Assembly: GCA_013821605.1 (NCBI GenBank) | Contig: JACDGP010000003.1 | Span: 1-64,000, forward strand | Length of the DNA: 64,000 bases | Direction: 5' to 3' | Origin: Herpetosiphonaceae bacterium | GTDB lineage: Bacteria > Chloroflexota > Chloroflexia > Chloroflexales > Kallotenuaceae | Position numbers and translations under genes: made by a program | In this document: piece by piece, positions 26,687 through 34,385 of the stretch | Numbering within the stretch: position 1 is the stretch's first letter | How the letters are laid out: each line of letters starts with the position of its first letter | The notes under the pieces: model-generated | Databases searched by the model: none | What the model saw: the letters and a program-made list of their open reading frames with translations, nothing else | What the model was told of the DNA's origin: nothing

Positions 26687-28294
26687 CTAGGCGACGGGCG
26701 GGACTGTGTCTGGCCCTGCCCCTCCACGTTGAGCGTGGTCAAAGATTTTATAGGTACCTTTGGTCGTGGTCTTGACCTGGTACATCGCACTATCGGCAGC
26801 GCGGAGCAGATCGTCGGCGTTCATGTGATCTGGAGTACTCAGTACCAAGCCGATGCTCGCAGTCATTGATACTACTTGTTCACGCAGGCGCATCGGCTTG
26901 TTCATTTGGGTCAAGATGCGCTCGACCACACGCATTGCATCACGAGAGTCCACAATATGTTCAAGCAGGATCGTGAACTCGTCTCCTGCGAAGCGGGCCA
27001 CGGTATCGTGAGGCCGCACACAGGAGGGGAGACGTGTGGCAACTTCCACAAGAACCTCATCCCCACTATGATGGCCGAAGTTGTCATTAATGAGCTTGAA
27101 GTTGTCGAGATCCAGAAAAATGATCCCGACAGTAGTCATGTCGCGGGCCGTGCGGGCCAGGGCGTGATCGAGGCGGTCGATGAATAACGCTCGATTTGGC
27201 AGATTGGTCAACGCGTCATGCCAGGCCTGATGCACGAGCTGCGCCTCAAGCTCCTTCCGTTCAGTGATATCCCGCCGCAGTTCTTCCATGAGGGCTACGC
27301 TTTCGAGCACAAGCGCAACCTGGCTTCCTAGGGCCTGTAACCCGTCCTTGCAGTCGGGGAGCATGGTTCCGTCGCTTTCCACCGTCAGTGCGCCATGGAA
27401 CGTGTTCCGGATGAAGAGTGGCACGACCAGTAAGCAGCCCGTCTTTGGACTGAAGCTGAGGGCTTGCCGCACGTCCGGATCCTGCGGATCGAGCTCGATC
27501 AGATTGTTTTCGGTTAGCAATGTCGAAGGATCGTCCAGACGAAGCTGGAGGGTGATACGGCCATCGATGATATCGGTGGCGTGATCCCCGGCTACCGCGA
27601 CCACGATGAGTTGCTCTGCGGTTCCCCGCGCTAAACTAATGCGGACACCTCGGACTTCGGCGGTCAATTCAACTGCGGTGGTGACTGCAGCCGCTTGAAC
27701 ACTGGTGCGGTCCTGGGCGACTGTGAGTGCCATCCCTCCTCGTCGTAGAATTCGCTCACGTGCCACTGTCCGATCATGCTGGTGTAAGAGCTGTGCCAAG
27801 AGCTGCATCAGGCAGGTGGTCAGCAGGAAGCCCGGAATATTTGCGAGTACCAGTGGTGAAAAGAGCGAGAGAGCAGTAGGCCCATGAATTTGGGTTACTA
27901 CGGACAAGAATGTAGCAAGGTAGACAAGTACCAGAATGCTTGCCTGGCGCGGTGAGCCGTATAAGGAGCGAAAAAACAGGCTGCAGTAGAAGAGGCCAAG
28001 GGTATTGCGCGGATCGCTCGTCGCGATGCCGACTACCACGAGGGCTAGTCCTTCGAAGATCAACCCAGTGCTGGGGAAGCTACCGCGCCGATAGCCCCAG
28101 ATCCACCACGCGGCAAGCAGCGGGATGAGTACGCCGGCTATGATCGAGGTTGCTCCAGTCTTGGGATAGGCCAACACCAGGAGCGGGACACTGAACAAGG
28201 CGGCACTTAACAGTGGGATAAGCAGGAAGAACGTGCGGATTCGCACGAAGAGCTGATCGGTGGGCGGAACAAAGCGTCTGATCAACTGCATCAT
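26687..28294 (-). CDS. Membrane-anchored GAF-GGDEF diguanylate cyclase
   Basis: Makes cyclic di-GMP from GTP. The 535-residue protein has about six N-terminal membrane helices (residues 15-170), a GAF-like domain (about 190-345), then a short connector RRDITERKELEAQL and a GGDEF domain with LTNLPNRALFIDRLDHAL, DLDNFKLIND and the active-site motif FAGDEF (AGDEF variant, generally still active). An RxxD inhibitory site is not obvious. No EAL domain is present. A minus-strand promoter (TTGGGA, 18 bases, TATACT) lies 75-105 bases upstream. Confidence 0.92.
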   Translation of the reverse strand: MMQLIRRFVPPTDQLFVRIRTFFLLIPLLSAALFSVPLLVLAYPKTGATSIIAGVLIPLLAAWWIWGYRRGSFPSTGLIFEGLALVVVGIATSDPRNTLGLFYCSLFFRSLYGSPRQASILVLVYLATFLSVVTQIHGPTALSLFSPLVLANIPGFLLTTCLMQLLAQLLHQHDRTVARERILRRGGMALTVAQDRTSVQAAAVTTAVELTAEVRGVRISLARGTAEQLIVVAVAGDHATDIIDGRITLQLRLDDPSTLLTENNLIELDPQDPDVRQALSFSPKTGCLLVVPLFIRNTFHGALTVESDGTMLPDCKDGLQALGSQVALVLESVALMEELRRDITERKELEAQLVHQAWHDALTNLPNRALFIDRLDHALARTARDMTTVGIIFLDLDNFKLINDNFGHHSGDEVLVEVATRLPSCVRPHDTVARFAGDEFTILLEHIVDSRDAMRVVERILTQMNKPMRLREQVVSMTASIGLVLSTPDHMNADDLLRAADSAMYQVKTTTKGTYKIFDHAQRGGAGPDTVPPVA

Positions 28295-28367
28295 ATATCG
28301 CAGGGTTCATGGTAAAGCTACGCATGCGTGCCAGATCAACAGAACTAATGGTTATGGACACCCTGAA

Positions 28368-28397
28368 AGTATAGCATGCCCACGAGCGCGGTCCCAA
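28368..28397 (-). promoter_or_regulatory. Promoter of the diguanylate cyclase gene
   Basis: On the minus strand -35 TTGGGA and -10 TATACT are 18 bases apart, and TGC directly precedes the -10 box (extended type). It is correctly placed about 75 bases before the ATG at 28294. Confidence 0.55.
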
Positions 28398-28476
28398 AAG
28401 ACCGTTTGTCCCATATGAGGGCGGCAACTGGCTGCGAAGAGTCATGCTGTTGAGTTCGGACACCACCGTTCGATAT

Positions 28477-28505
28477 TTGACACTCCCAGCCGATGTCCCT
28501 ATGCT
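28477..28505 (+). promoter_or_regulatory. Promoter predicting a leaderless rdgB mRNA
   Basis: A consensus -35 TTGACA and a -10 TATGCT are separated by exactly 17 bases. The -10 box ends six bases before the rdgB ATG at 28512, so transcription should begin at or next to the start codon. No Shine-Dalgarno sequence is present between them. Confidence 0.7.
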
Positions 28506-28511
28506 GCCCCT

Positions 28512-29105
28512 ATGGATTTATTGATCGCTACGACTAACCAGCACAAGCTGGCGGAGTTCCGCGGACTGTTTCGCGCTTTGCCGTATCAGGTGATGAGCTT
28601 AAGCGATGTGGGGATTACCGACGAAGTGGCCGAGACGGGGCTAACCTTTCGGGAGAATGCCATTGCCAAAGCTGAAGGCTATGCGGCATTGAGCGGCCTG
28701 CTGACGCTGGCAGATGATTCGGGGTTGGCGGTCGATGCCTTGGGTGGACGACCGGGCGTTTTCTCGGCGCGCTATGGGGGACCAAATGCGGATCCGCCAA
28801 CGCAACATCGTTTGTTGCTGCAGGAACTGCAAGGCGTGCTCTGGGAGCAGCGCACTGCCCAGTTTGTTTGTGGGATTGCGATGGCCCAACGCGGTCGAAC
28901 AACAGCGTATGTCGAGCGCCAGTGGCCGGGGCTGGTGGCATGGGCGCCGCAGGGCAGTCACGGCTTTGGCTATGATCCGTTGTTTTGGTTGCCGGATGAG
29001 GGCTGTACTGCCGGGGAATTGCCTCCCGACCAAAAAAATAGGATCAGCCACCGCGCGATGGCTGCGCAGGCTGCCCACGCGTTGCTGTTGGATTGGCCGG
29101 GATAG
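28512..29105 (+). CDS. rdgB: dITP/XTP pyrophosphatase (RdgB/HAM1)
   Basis: House-cleaning enzyme that hydrolyses dITP and XTP to monophosphates and keeps deaminated purines out of DNA. The 197-residue protein has ATTNQHKLAEF (residues 6-16), FRENAIAKA, LADDSGLAVD (catalytic Asp), GVFSARYGG, GFGYDPLF and KNRISHRA, i.e. every family motif. Its mRNA is probably leaderless (see promoter just upstream). It is followed after 148 bases by an unrelated small gene. Confidence 0.96.
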   Translation: MDLLIATTNQHKLAEFRGLFRALPYQVMSLSDVGITDEVAETGLTFRENAIAKAEGYAALSGLLTLADDSGLAVDALGGRPGVFSARYGGPNADPPTQHRLLLQELQGVLWEQRTAQFVCGIAMAQRGRTTAYVERQWPGLVAWAPQGSHGFGYDPLFWLPDEGCTAGELPPDQKNRISHRAMAAQAAHALLLDWPG

Positions 29106-29170
29106 TGAAATGACGCGGCACGTCGTGATGCAAAAACGGTTATGTGAGCAGCAAAATAGCGCCTCTATCC

Positions 29171-29198
29171 TTGCAAAAGTACGTGTGTGTTGTACAAT
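29171..29198 (+). promoter_or_regulatory. Promoter of the 116-aa basic protein gene
   Basis: TTGCAA and TACAAT are separated by 16 bases. Transcription would start near 29205, about 50 bases before the ATG at 29254. Confidence 0.55.
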
Positions 29199-29253
29199 TA
29201 TTTGTGCATAAGCATGGCTGTTGATCGCTTATTGCGTAGCGGCGAGGATGTAA

Positions 29254-29604
29254 ATGGCTAAAATTCAATTGTTAACGCCGGAACAGCTGTCCGAACGGGA
29301 TAAAAAACCAAGAGGTAAAAGCGGACGTCGTCGTAGCGAGGAGCGTACTCGTATTATTGAGGATTATAAAGACCAGTTACGTACGGCTGAACCAGGTTAT
29401 GGTGGTGATGTGACATTGGGGAACGATGAAGATAAACGCATCGTGCGCCAAAATCTTAAAACGGCGGCGGATGAGTTGCATAAAGCGATTGAATTTCGCC
29501 CGATTAAGGATAAAAGTCGTATTCATTTCCGTATCATCACCGCCGAGGAGCGGGCAGCAAAGCCGAAGCGTACGGGCCGACCACGTAAAAACCCATCGGT
29601 TTGA
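29254..29604 (+). CDS. Hypothetical basic protein, 116 aa
   Basis: A lysine/arginine-rich soluble protein that I do not recognise. It has a charged N-terminus (SERDKKPRGKSGRRRSEERTR), a helical centre (LKTAADELHKAIEFRPIKDKSRIHF) and a basic AT-hook-like tail KRTGRPRKNP, which together suggest nucleic-acid binding (inference). Its codons favour A/T endings (AAA, ATT, GAT, TTA) unlike its neighbours, which may mean high expression or a different origin. It has its own promoter. The ATG at 29254 follows GCGAGGATGTAA, a moderate ribosome site. Confidence 0.72.
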   Translation: MAKIQLLTPEQLSERDKKPRGKSGRRRSEERTRIIEDYKDQLRTAEPGYGGDVTLGNDEDKRIVRQNLKTAADELHKAIEFRPIKDKSRIHFRIITAEERAAKPKRTGRPRKNPSV

Positions 29605-29615
29605 GCGGTGTTCGC

Positions 29616-30269
29616 TTAGCGCGGCGCGGCTGAGGGTGGGGGTGAGTGCACTTCATTGGTGAGGGGGCGGGCCAGCAAGAGCCGAGGTGGAACGCCCAGC
29701 CGGAGCAGTGATAATAGGCCACGACGGTGCCGAACGAGCGTGTAGCCGTGGCTTTCATAGAGGCGTAGTGCAGCGCTGTTGGTTGCTACGACCTCCAGGG
29801 CGATGCGGCGCTTGCCGCGGCTCCATGCCTCCTGCTGCAGCACTTGCAACAAAGCCTCGGCCACGCCGCGCCGCCGCCAAGAGGCGGTGACCACGACGCT
29901 ATACACAAAGGCTTCATCGGGTCGCAGTTGGTAGTTGCTAGGCTCAGTGAGATCGGCCCGGAGTTCAAGCCAAAAGGCGCGAGCAATACCCAGTTCCTCC
30001 AGCTGAATACTTTCCTCTTGCCAGTTGGTGGTCGGTCGAAGCTCGGTGGTGCGTAGACCGGCCATGCCAACCGGGCGGTCGGTGGTATCCGCTGCGACAA
30101 ACATGCCGTTTAAACGACCGGGCAGCGCATGAATGCGTTCTAGCATGCGCTGCCCGGCCTTGCCAAGCAAGGCCCCTCCATAGTCGTGCCCGAAGCCTTC
30201 CACCAATAGTGCGGCGATGACCGCGCTATCGGTGGTCCGTGCCTGCCGGATGCGGTAGGGTTCCGTCAA
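29616..30269 (-). CDS. GNAT-family N-acetyltransferase
   Basis: Acetyl-CoA-dependent acyltransferase with unknown acceptor, 217 residues. The core is IRQARTTDSAVIAALL at the N-terminus, VYSVVVTASWRRRGVAEALLQVL (acetyl-CoA-binding R/QxxGxG/A motif A) and LEVVATNSAALRLYESHGY (motif B). A basic C-terminal extension of about 35 residues follows. The start is TTG at 30269, overlapping the stop of the beta-helix protein gene, with GGAG upstream, so it is the last gene of the YvlB-like operon. Confidence 0.88.
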   Translation of the reverse strand: MTEPYRIRQARTTDSAVIAALLVEGFGHDYGGALLGKAGQRMLERIHALPGRLNGMFVAADTTDRPVGMAGLRTTELRPTTNWQEESIQLEELGIARAFWLELRADLTEPSNYQLRPDEAFVYSVVVTASWRRRGVAEALLQVLQQEAWSRGKRRIALEVVATNSAALRLYESHGYTLVRHRRGLLSLLRLGVPPRLLLARPLTNEVHSPPPSAAPR

Positions 30270-31747
30270 GCAGTGCGCTCCAGCCCGCGCAGCAGCCCTT
30301 CGGCCTCGTCGGGTGTGATTTGGCCTGCCGCAACCATACGCAGAATCGCCAGGCGCTCTTCATCCGGGTTAGCGGGCGGTGTGACCGTCGAAGAGGCATA
30401 GCCGGGTGTGAGGGTCGCACCCGCAGGCGCGGCGGGTGGTGGTGGGGGCGGGGTTGCCGCAACAGGCGTGCTGGGTGGCGTGCTCGCTGCGGGAGCCGGG
30501 GCATGATCAGCATGATCGATGCGCACGGTCTGACCGGTGTAACCACCGCCCGGTGCTGGTGGGGGTGGTGCCGGTGCGTCGGCGTTTTCGATCCGAATGT
30601 TTTGACTCGGCTGGGCCGGTGGGCTGGGTGGAGCCGGTGGCGTCGGGATGTTCATATTATTAAAGGCACGCATGACGGCTTCCTGGGCACGTGCAATGCC
30701 GTTGGCTGCGGCGGATTGAGCCTCGCGCTTAATGCGTTCGACCTGCTCGGGATCGAAGTTGAACTCGCGGTTATTGACGCGCACATGCACCCGCGGGCGA
30801 CCCGGACGGCCCGGCTCGCGTGGCTCGTCGTTCATCACTTCGCGCATAACCTCACGCTGGACATCACGCCCGACGTTGCCTAATTCACGCGCAAGATCGC
30901 GCGCCATGGCTTCCATCTCGCGGCCAAAGGAGCGCATCTCGCCGCCGAAGCCCCAGCCGGGCCGGCGATCACCTTCACGCGAACCGCTGAGCGACGAATT
31001 GGTAACCGGGCCGCCTTCGACTTCTAGCTCGCCGCCAGCGCGCAGATACAGCGTAGCGGTACCCGCGCCAAAGGTAGCGTTCAGGGTACTGCTGTGGCCT
31101 TGGATATCCCAACCTTGGCCATGGCCCTGGATGTCGCCTTGAGCTACGCCGGTCAGAATGAAGTTGGCTTCGGAGCCGACGCGCAGCCGGGCATCGCCGC
31201 CAACCTTGATGCGTAGTTCGCCCTCGACAGCTCCTTGCCAAGCTAGTTCGAGATCACCGCCGACCTTTTCCAGGCCACGCAAGGTACCAATATCTTCGAG
31301 TTCGGCATCACCGCCGACGACACCAACGGTGAGTTGGGCCGCCCCACGGACTTCCAGGTCACCGCCGACACGGCCAATGGTCGCCTGGTCACCTTTGAGC
31401 ATAAATTCGCCGTCGCCGCCAATCGCGTCGACACGCACCTGAGCGACATCCTCAACTTCGAGATCGCCGCCGATGGTCGCTGCTTCCAGCAGAGCAACGT
31501 CGCTCACCTCGGCGTCGCCGCCGACGCGATAGACGACGATGCGCGAGCCATGCGGCACCCGCAGATCGAGATCGCTGCTGACCATCCCAATCGTCCATTC
31601 TTGCCCGTTTTGCCGCACGGCATCATCGCGGAACTTGCCACGTACTTCGATTTGATTGTCCGTAGAGCCCTCGACCCGTAGATCGCCGCCGGTTGCTTCG
31701 ATGCGGATGGTTGGTTGTGCGTCCGTTGTATAGGTCATGGTTGCCAT
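30266..31747 (-). CDS. YvlB/DUF4097-like beta-helix protein with C-terminal SHOCT-like hairpin
   Basis: A 493-residue protein without signal peptide. Residues about 20-220 contain at least six repeats of the type GGDLEVxxVAxVxVxxIGGD, as in DUF4097-type beta-helix or beta-solenoid proteins. Then come a charged helical region (FGREMEAMARDLARELGN...), a long Pro/Ala-rich linker (PTPPAPPSPPAQPS, PPPPPPAAPAGA) and a C-terminal helix pair ERLAILRMVAAGQITPDEAEGLLRGLE. The same helix pair occurs in two small upstream proteins. B. subtilis YvlB and enterococcal LiaX join the same two modules and sense envelope stress, which suggests but does not prove a similar job. ATG 31747 is chosen because of GAGG nine bases upstream. 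Confidence 0.8.
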   Translation of the reverse strand: MATMTYTTDAQPTIRIEATGGDLRVEGSTDNQIEVRGKFRDDAVRQNGQEWTIGMVSSDLDLRVPHGSRIVVYRVGGDAEVSDVALLEAATIGGDLEVEDVAQVRVDAIGGDGEFMLKGDQATIGRVGGDLEVRGAAQLTVGVVGGDAELEDIGTLRGLEKVGGDLELAWQGAVEGELRIKVGGDARLRVGSEANFILTGVAQGDIQGHGQGWDIQGHSSTLNATFGAGTATLYLRAGGELEVEGGPVTNSSLSGSREGDRRPGWGFGGEMRSFGREMEAMARDLARELGNVGRDVQREVMREVMNDEPREPGRPGRPRVHVRVNNREFNFDPEQVERIKREAQSAAANGIARAQEAVMRAFNNMNIPTPPAPPSPPAQPSQNIRIENADAPAPPPPAPGGGYTGQTVRIDHADHAPAPAASTPPSTPVAATPPPPPPAAPAGATLTPGYASSTVTPPANPDEERLAILRMVAAGQITPDEAEGLLRGLERTA

Positions 31748-31782
31748 AATAATCCTCATATCGCCAGCACAGCATGCATGGC

Positions 31783-32043
31783 TTATTGAATAGTGATCAT
31801 GATTCGTTCGCCGTTCGCTGTATCTTCGAGATGAAGATCGAGCGGCGTACCCGCGTCAAGCGCGCCGGTCAGCTGTTGCGTATCCTGGTTCGGTGGCAGC
31901 AAGCGTGCCCCCGAACGTAGTGCAACGGCCGCCAGATTGGTCGGAATGCGCACATCAACTTTGTGCTGACCCGTCTGGAGATCGTCGATCCGGATATGCA
32001 GTTCGCGACTACGCTCCTTGCCCGACGTTGGTGGTGTGTCCAT
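31783..32043 (-). CDS. Hypothetical small beta-rich protein, 86 aa
   Basis: An 86-residue soluble protein with HIRIDDLQTGQHKVDVRIPTNLAAVALRSGARL followed by LDLHLEDTANGERIMITIQ. The pattern LRIRVxDxxTGxxKVxVxIP is the one seen in small proteins that accompany SHOCT-like/DUF4097 genes, and similar segments occur in proteins annotated SHOCT-like. I do not know its function. It lies between the DUF2089 regulator and the beta-helix protein in the same operon with gaps of 13 and 35 bases. Confidence 0.7.
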   Translation of the reverse strand: MDTPPTSGKERSRELHIRIDDLQTGQHKVDVRIPTNLAAVALRSGARLLPPNQDTQQLTGALDAGTPLDLHLEDTANGERIMITIQ

Positions 32044-32056
32044 TGGTTATCCTCAG

Positions 32057-32425
32057 TTATTTCTGACCCTTGAGCAGATCAAGGGCCACTTCGGGTGATA
32101 GCTCGCCGCGTTCGAGGCGGGCTAGCACGTCGAGCCGTTCGGCCGGTGGCGATACAGGGGTATTGTAGCCGAGTGCCGCCACAATGTCATCCATACGACT
32201 ACGGGCTGTGGTATAAGAAACGCCCAGGTCGTTGGCGACGCCGTTGATGTTGCCGCGATTTTTGACCAATAGCTCCACGAATTGGAGGTGATCGCGCTTT
32301 AAGCGCGCCAGGCCACCCAGGTCAAAATGGCCTTCGACTGCACCGTGACAGCTCTCGCAGGCGAGACGTGTCGCGATCAACGACTCCCCGCAGATCGGAC
32401 AGCGGGTCAGGAGGGGATAATTCAT
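32057..32425 (-). CDS. DUF2089 zinc-ribbon/HTH protein
   Basis: A 122-residue putative regulator. The N-terminus has a two-CxxC zinc ribbon (CPICGESL and CESCHG), followed by the helical DUF2089 core (HLQFVELLVKNRGNINGVANDLGVSYTTARSRMDDIVAALGY), which contains a helix-turn-helix. The C-terminus LARLERGELSPEVALDLLKG repeats the helix-pair motif of its operon partners. Start ATG 32425 has AAGGAA upstream and overlaps the TGA of the previous gene (ATGA), so translation is coupled. It probably regulates this operon (inference). Confidence 0.87.
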   Translation of the reverse strand: MNYPLLTRCPICGESLIATRLACESCHGAVEGHFDLGGLARLKRDHLQFVELLVKNRGNINGVANDLGVSYTTARSRMDDIVAALGYNTPVSPPAERLDVLARLERGELSPEVALDLLKGQK

Positions 32426-32646
32426 ACAGTTTCCTTTCTTGCCTGCCAAGCTGTATCGTCACCGACACTTTTCACGGCACTTGGCTGGTCAGTACCGGAG
32501 GCCAGCGGCTCTGCCATATCGGGAGCCGACGTGGGAGGATGCTCCTCGTGCTCGTCGTCCAGGACAGCCAGCAGTTCATCTGCTTGCTCGGCCGATAACT
32601 TGCCGTCTGCCACCATCCGCAGCACTTTGAGCGATGCTTCGTTCAT
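32422..32646 (-). CDS. Small SHOCT-like (YvlB N-terminal-type) protein
   Basis: A 74-residue protein that begins with the helix pair NEASLKVLRMVADGKLSAEQADELLAVLDD and continues as an acidic, apparently disordered tail. It is essentially a freestanding copy of the motif found at the C-termini of the DUF2089 and beta-helix proteins downstream. The motif is thought to mediate oligomerisation. Its stop overlaps the next start (ATGA). It lies 60 bases after the MFS exporter gene in the same direction. Confidence 0.75.
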   Translation of the reverse strand: MNEASLKVLRMVADGKLSAEQADELLAVLDDEHEEHPPTSAPDMAEPLASGTDQPSAVKSVGDDTAWQARKETV

Positions 32647-32705
32647 GCTTTATTCCTCCTACAATTTTGGTTGATGATCGTGAGGCTATGGAAATTGAAG
32701 TCAAG

Positions 32706-33986
32706 TCATAGTTGTTCCTCCAGTTCCAATGGTTGTGGCGGTGGCAGGGCCGCCGGCTGCATATGTACCAAGAGTGGAAGCAAGCCGATGCTGCAGTACA
32801 GCATCGCTGAGATATTCAATGTCTGTACGATACCAATGCGGTCGCCCAGCACACTACCAAGTCCTAAGCCGAGCAGCAGCATCAGCGAGACGGCCATGCC
32901 TAAGGTACCGAAGACCCGTCCACGAAATTGGTCGGCAACGCTCGCTTGTAACATCGTCTGGATGGTAATAAAAAGACCAATGAATGGCATGCCGCCGATG
33001 CCGATGAGTCCAGTCGCCAGCAGGACTGGCGGGAGATTGAGCAATGGCCCGAGGGTAGCAGTATGGTAGATGGCGAGCAAGATCAGCCCCGAGATGATGC
33101 CGCAGACACCCATGAGCACCGTTGGTTTGATGGTTTTGCCTAACCGCCCGAGCAAGAAGCTGCCAATGAGTCCGCCAACACCCTGCGCCGTCACGATCTG
33201 ACCGAGCTCAACCGAGCCGCCGTGGAGCACGCTTTTGACGAAGGGTACCAGCAGCACATTCAAGAGGCCCTGGCTCAAACTGGCTATACCAAAGATCACG
33301 AAGAGCATGGTAACGAGGCGGTCGGCACGTACTAGGCGCACACCGGCGCGCCAGTCCTGCCACACAGCTACCAAAGCTGCCGCCGTGACCGGTGAGCTAT
33401 GTATTTCGGCAGTCATGTGCGGTGCCACTGCGACCATGAATAGGAGGGTCGCAGAGAGCAGATAGGAAATGGTATCGACCCAGATGATGCTGTGGAAGCC
33501 CAAGGCGGCGAATAAGACGCCGCCAAGCGCCAGACCTAGCACCTGGGGTAGGGCGTCACTGATGGCCGTTAGTGAATTCGCGGCGAGGAGTTGTTGCTCA
33601 TCGACAAGCTCCGGGACGAGCGCACTTTTGGCTGGATTGAAGAACTGCGACATGCTGGATTCAAGAAAGGCCGCTACATATACGAGCCCGATCCACTCGC
33701 GCGAATGCACCAGTAGGAGCAACAAGAGGACAGCGGCGCGGGTCAGGTCGGCGACGATCATGGTGCGCCGCCGGTCCCAGCGGTCCACAAAGACACCAGC
33801 CAATGAACTCCAGAGTAGTGAGGGTAGCGTTTGGGCGACGAACATGCCACCGGTCAGGAGCGCCGAGCCCGTCAGGTCATAGATGTAGAAGGGCAGCGCG
33901 ATAAACAGGACGAAGTCGCCGATGGTGGAGATGAGGCCGGCAATCCAGACGCAGCCAAAGTTCCGTTGGCGCAAAAGCTTAAGCAT
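32706..33986 (-). CDS. MFS exporter (EntS/macrolide-efflux-like, MFS_3)
   Basis: Twelve-helix major facilitator of 426 residues. NFGCVWIAGLISTIGDFVLFIALPFYIYDLTGSALLTG at the N-terminus and FVDRWDRRRTMIVADLTRAAVLL (motif A region) are typical for the MFS_3 group that includes EntS and Mef-type drug exporters. The substrate is not predictable. AAGGAG lies nine bases before ATG 33986. A 35-codon leader peptide, an AT-rich promoter and operator-like repeats precede it (34008-34242), so inducible expression is likely. The YvlB-like operon follows 60 bases downstream. Confidence 0.9.
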   Translation of the reverse strand: MLKLLRQRNFGCVWIAGLISTIGDFVLFIALPFYIYDLTGSALLTGGMFVAQTLPSLLWSSLAGVFVDRWDRRRTMIVADLTRAAVLLLLLLVHSREWIGLVYVAAFLESSMSQFFNPAKSALVPELVDEQQLLAANSLTAISDALPQVLGLALGGVLFAALGFHSIIWVDTISYLLSATLLFMVAVAPHMTAEIHSSPVTAAALVAVWQDWRAGVRLVRADRLVTMLFVIFGIASLSQGLLNVLLVPFVKSVLHGGSVELGQIVTAQGVGGLIGSFLLGRLGKTIKPTVLMGVCGIISGLILLAIYHTATLGPLLNLPPVLLATGLIGIGGMPFIGLFITIQTMLQASVADQFRGRVFGTLGMAVSLMLLLGLGLGSVLGDRIGIVQTLNISAMLYCSIGLLPLLVHMQPAALPPPQPLELEEQL

Positions 33987-34007
33987 GAGATATGCTCCTT
34001 CTTGCCG

Positions 34008-34115
34008 CTATTTCCAACCGACCAGACAAAGCAACCAGAGCGCGAAGGTCCGGCGCAATGTCACGGGCTTGTTCCCGCGCGGAACCATGCAACCATTACG
34101 TTCCAAAATCACCAT
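34008..34115 (-). CDS. Probable leader peptide of the MFS gene, 35 aa
   Basis: A short minus-strand frame starts at ATG 34115 with a perfect AGGAGG five bases upstream and stops at 34008, 21 bases before the exporter ATG. It encodes MVILERNGCMVPRGNKPVTL and fifteen more residues, rich in Leu, Trp and Arg near the end (ALWLLCLVGW). Such a strong ribosome site on a short frame directly before a drug-exporter-type gene suggests a translational attenuator like those of mef/erm/cat genes. An internal GTTCC/GGAAC stem is present. This is inference from position. Confidence 0.5.
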   Translation of the reverse strand: MVILERNGCMVPRGNKPVTLRRTFALWLLCLVGWK

Positions 34116-34166
34116 GCTCGCCTCCTGCTGCTACTTCGTCGCTCTGCCCGCTTTTCGAAGGCACGT

Positions 34167-34208
34167 TACTTCTTGTTGTTTGATAAACATATATTACAAT
34201 AAGAAGTG
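34167..34208. promoter_or_regulatory. Dyad around the -10 region of the MFS promoter
   Basis: On the plus strand ACTTCTTGTTG and CAATAAGAAGT form imperfect inverted arms (34168-34178 and 34197-34207) with the -10 box between them. This is a plausible binding site for a local repressor. Confidence 0.4.
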
Positions 34209-34219
34209 ATATTTTGCAA
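34191..34219 (-). promoter_or_regulatory. Promoter of the MFS exporter and its leader
   Basis: On the minus strand TTGCAA (-35) and TAATAT (-10) are 17 bases apart, in an unusually AT-rich stretch. The start point near 34184 gives about 70 bases before the leader peptide. The -35 box lies inside one of two TTGCAAAATAT repeats. Confidence 0.55.
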
Positions 34220-34242
34220 GAGGTAATTGGCATATTTTGCAA
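34209..34242. repeat. Two direct repeats, 23-base period
   Basis: ATATTTTGCAA occurs at 34209-34219 and again at 34232-34242, spaced 23 bases start to start. One copy overlaps the predicted -35 box of the MFS promoter and the other lies upstream on the minus strand, which fits a tandem activator or repressor site. Confidence 0.5.
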
Positions 34243-34385
34243 AAACTGCTCAAAATGCGTCAGCAACGGCGACACAAAGGAAAATCGGTATAATGGCAAG
34301 GCCCGCGCAAACATGGCACGCTGAGGCTTGGACGTTCAAGCACAGCAGCCGGTTGCCGATCAATTAGGATGGGAAAGGGTAGCGA

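Noticed and set aside
28388-28410. Short hairpin CGGTC/GACCG near the diguanylate cyclase promoter
   Set aside because: Only five base pairs, poor T run, overlaps the predicted -35 box; also no cyclic-di-GMP riboswitch core seen in the leader.
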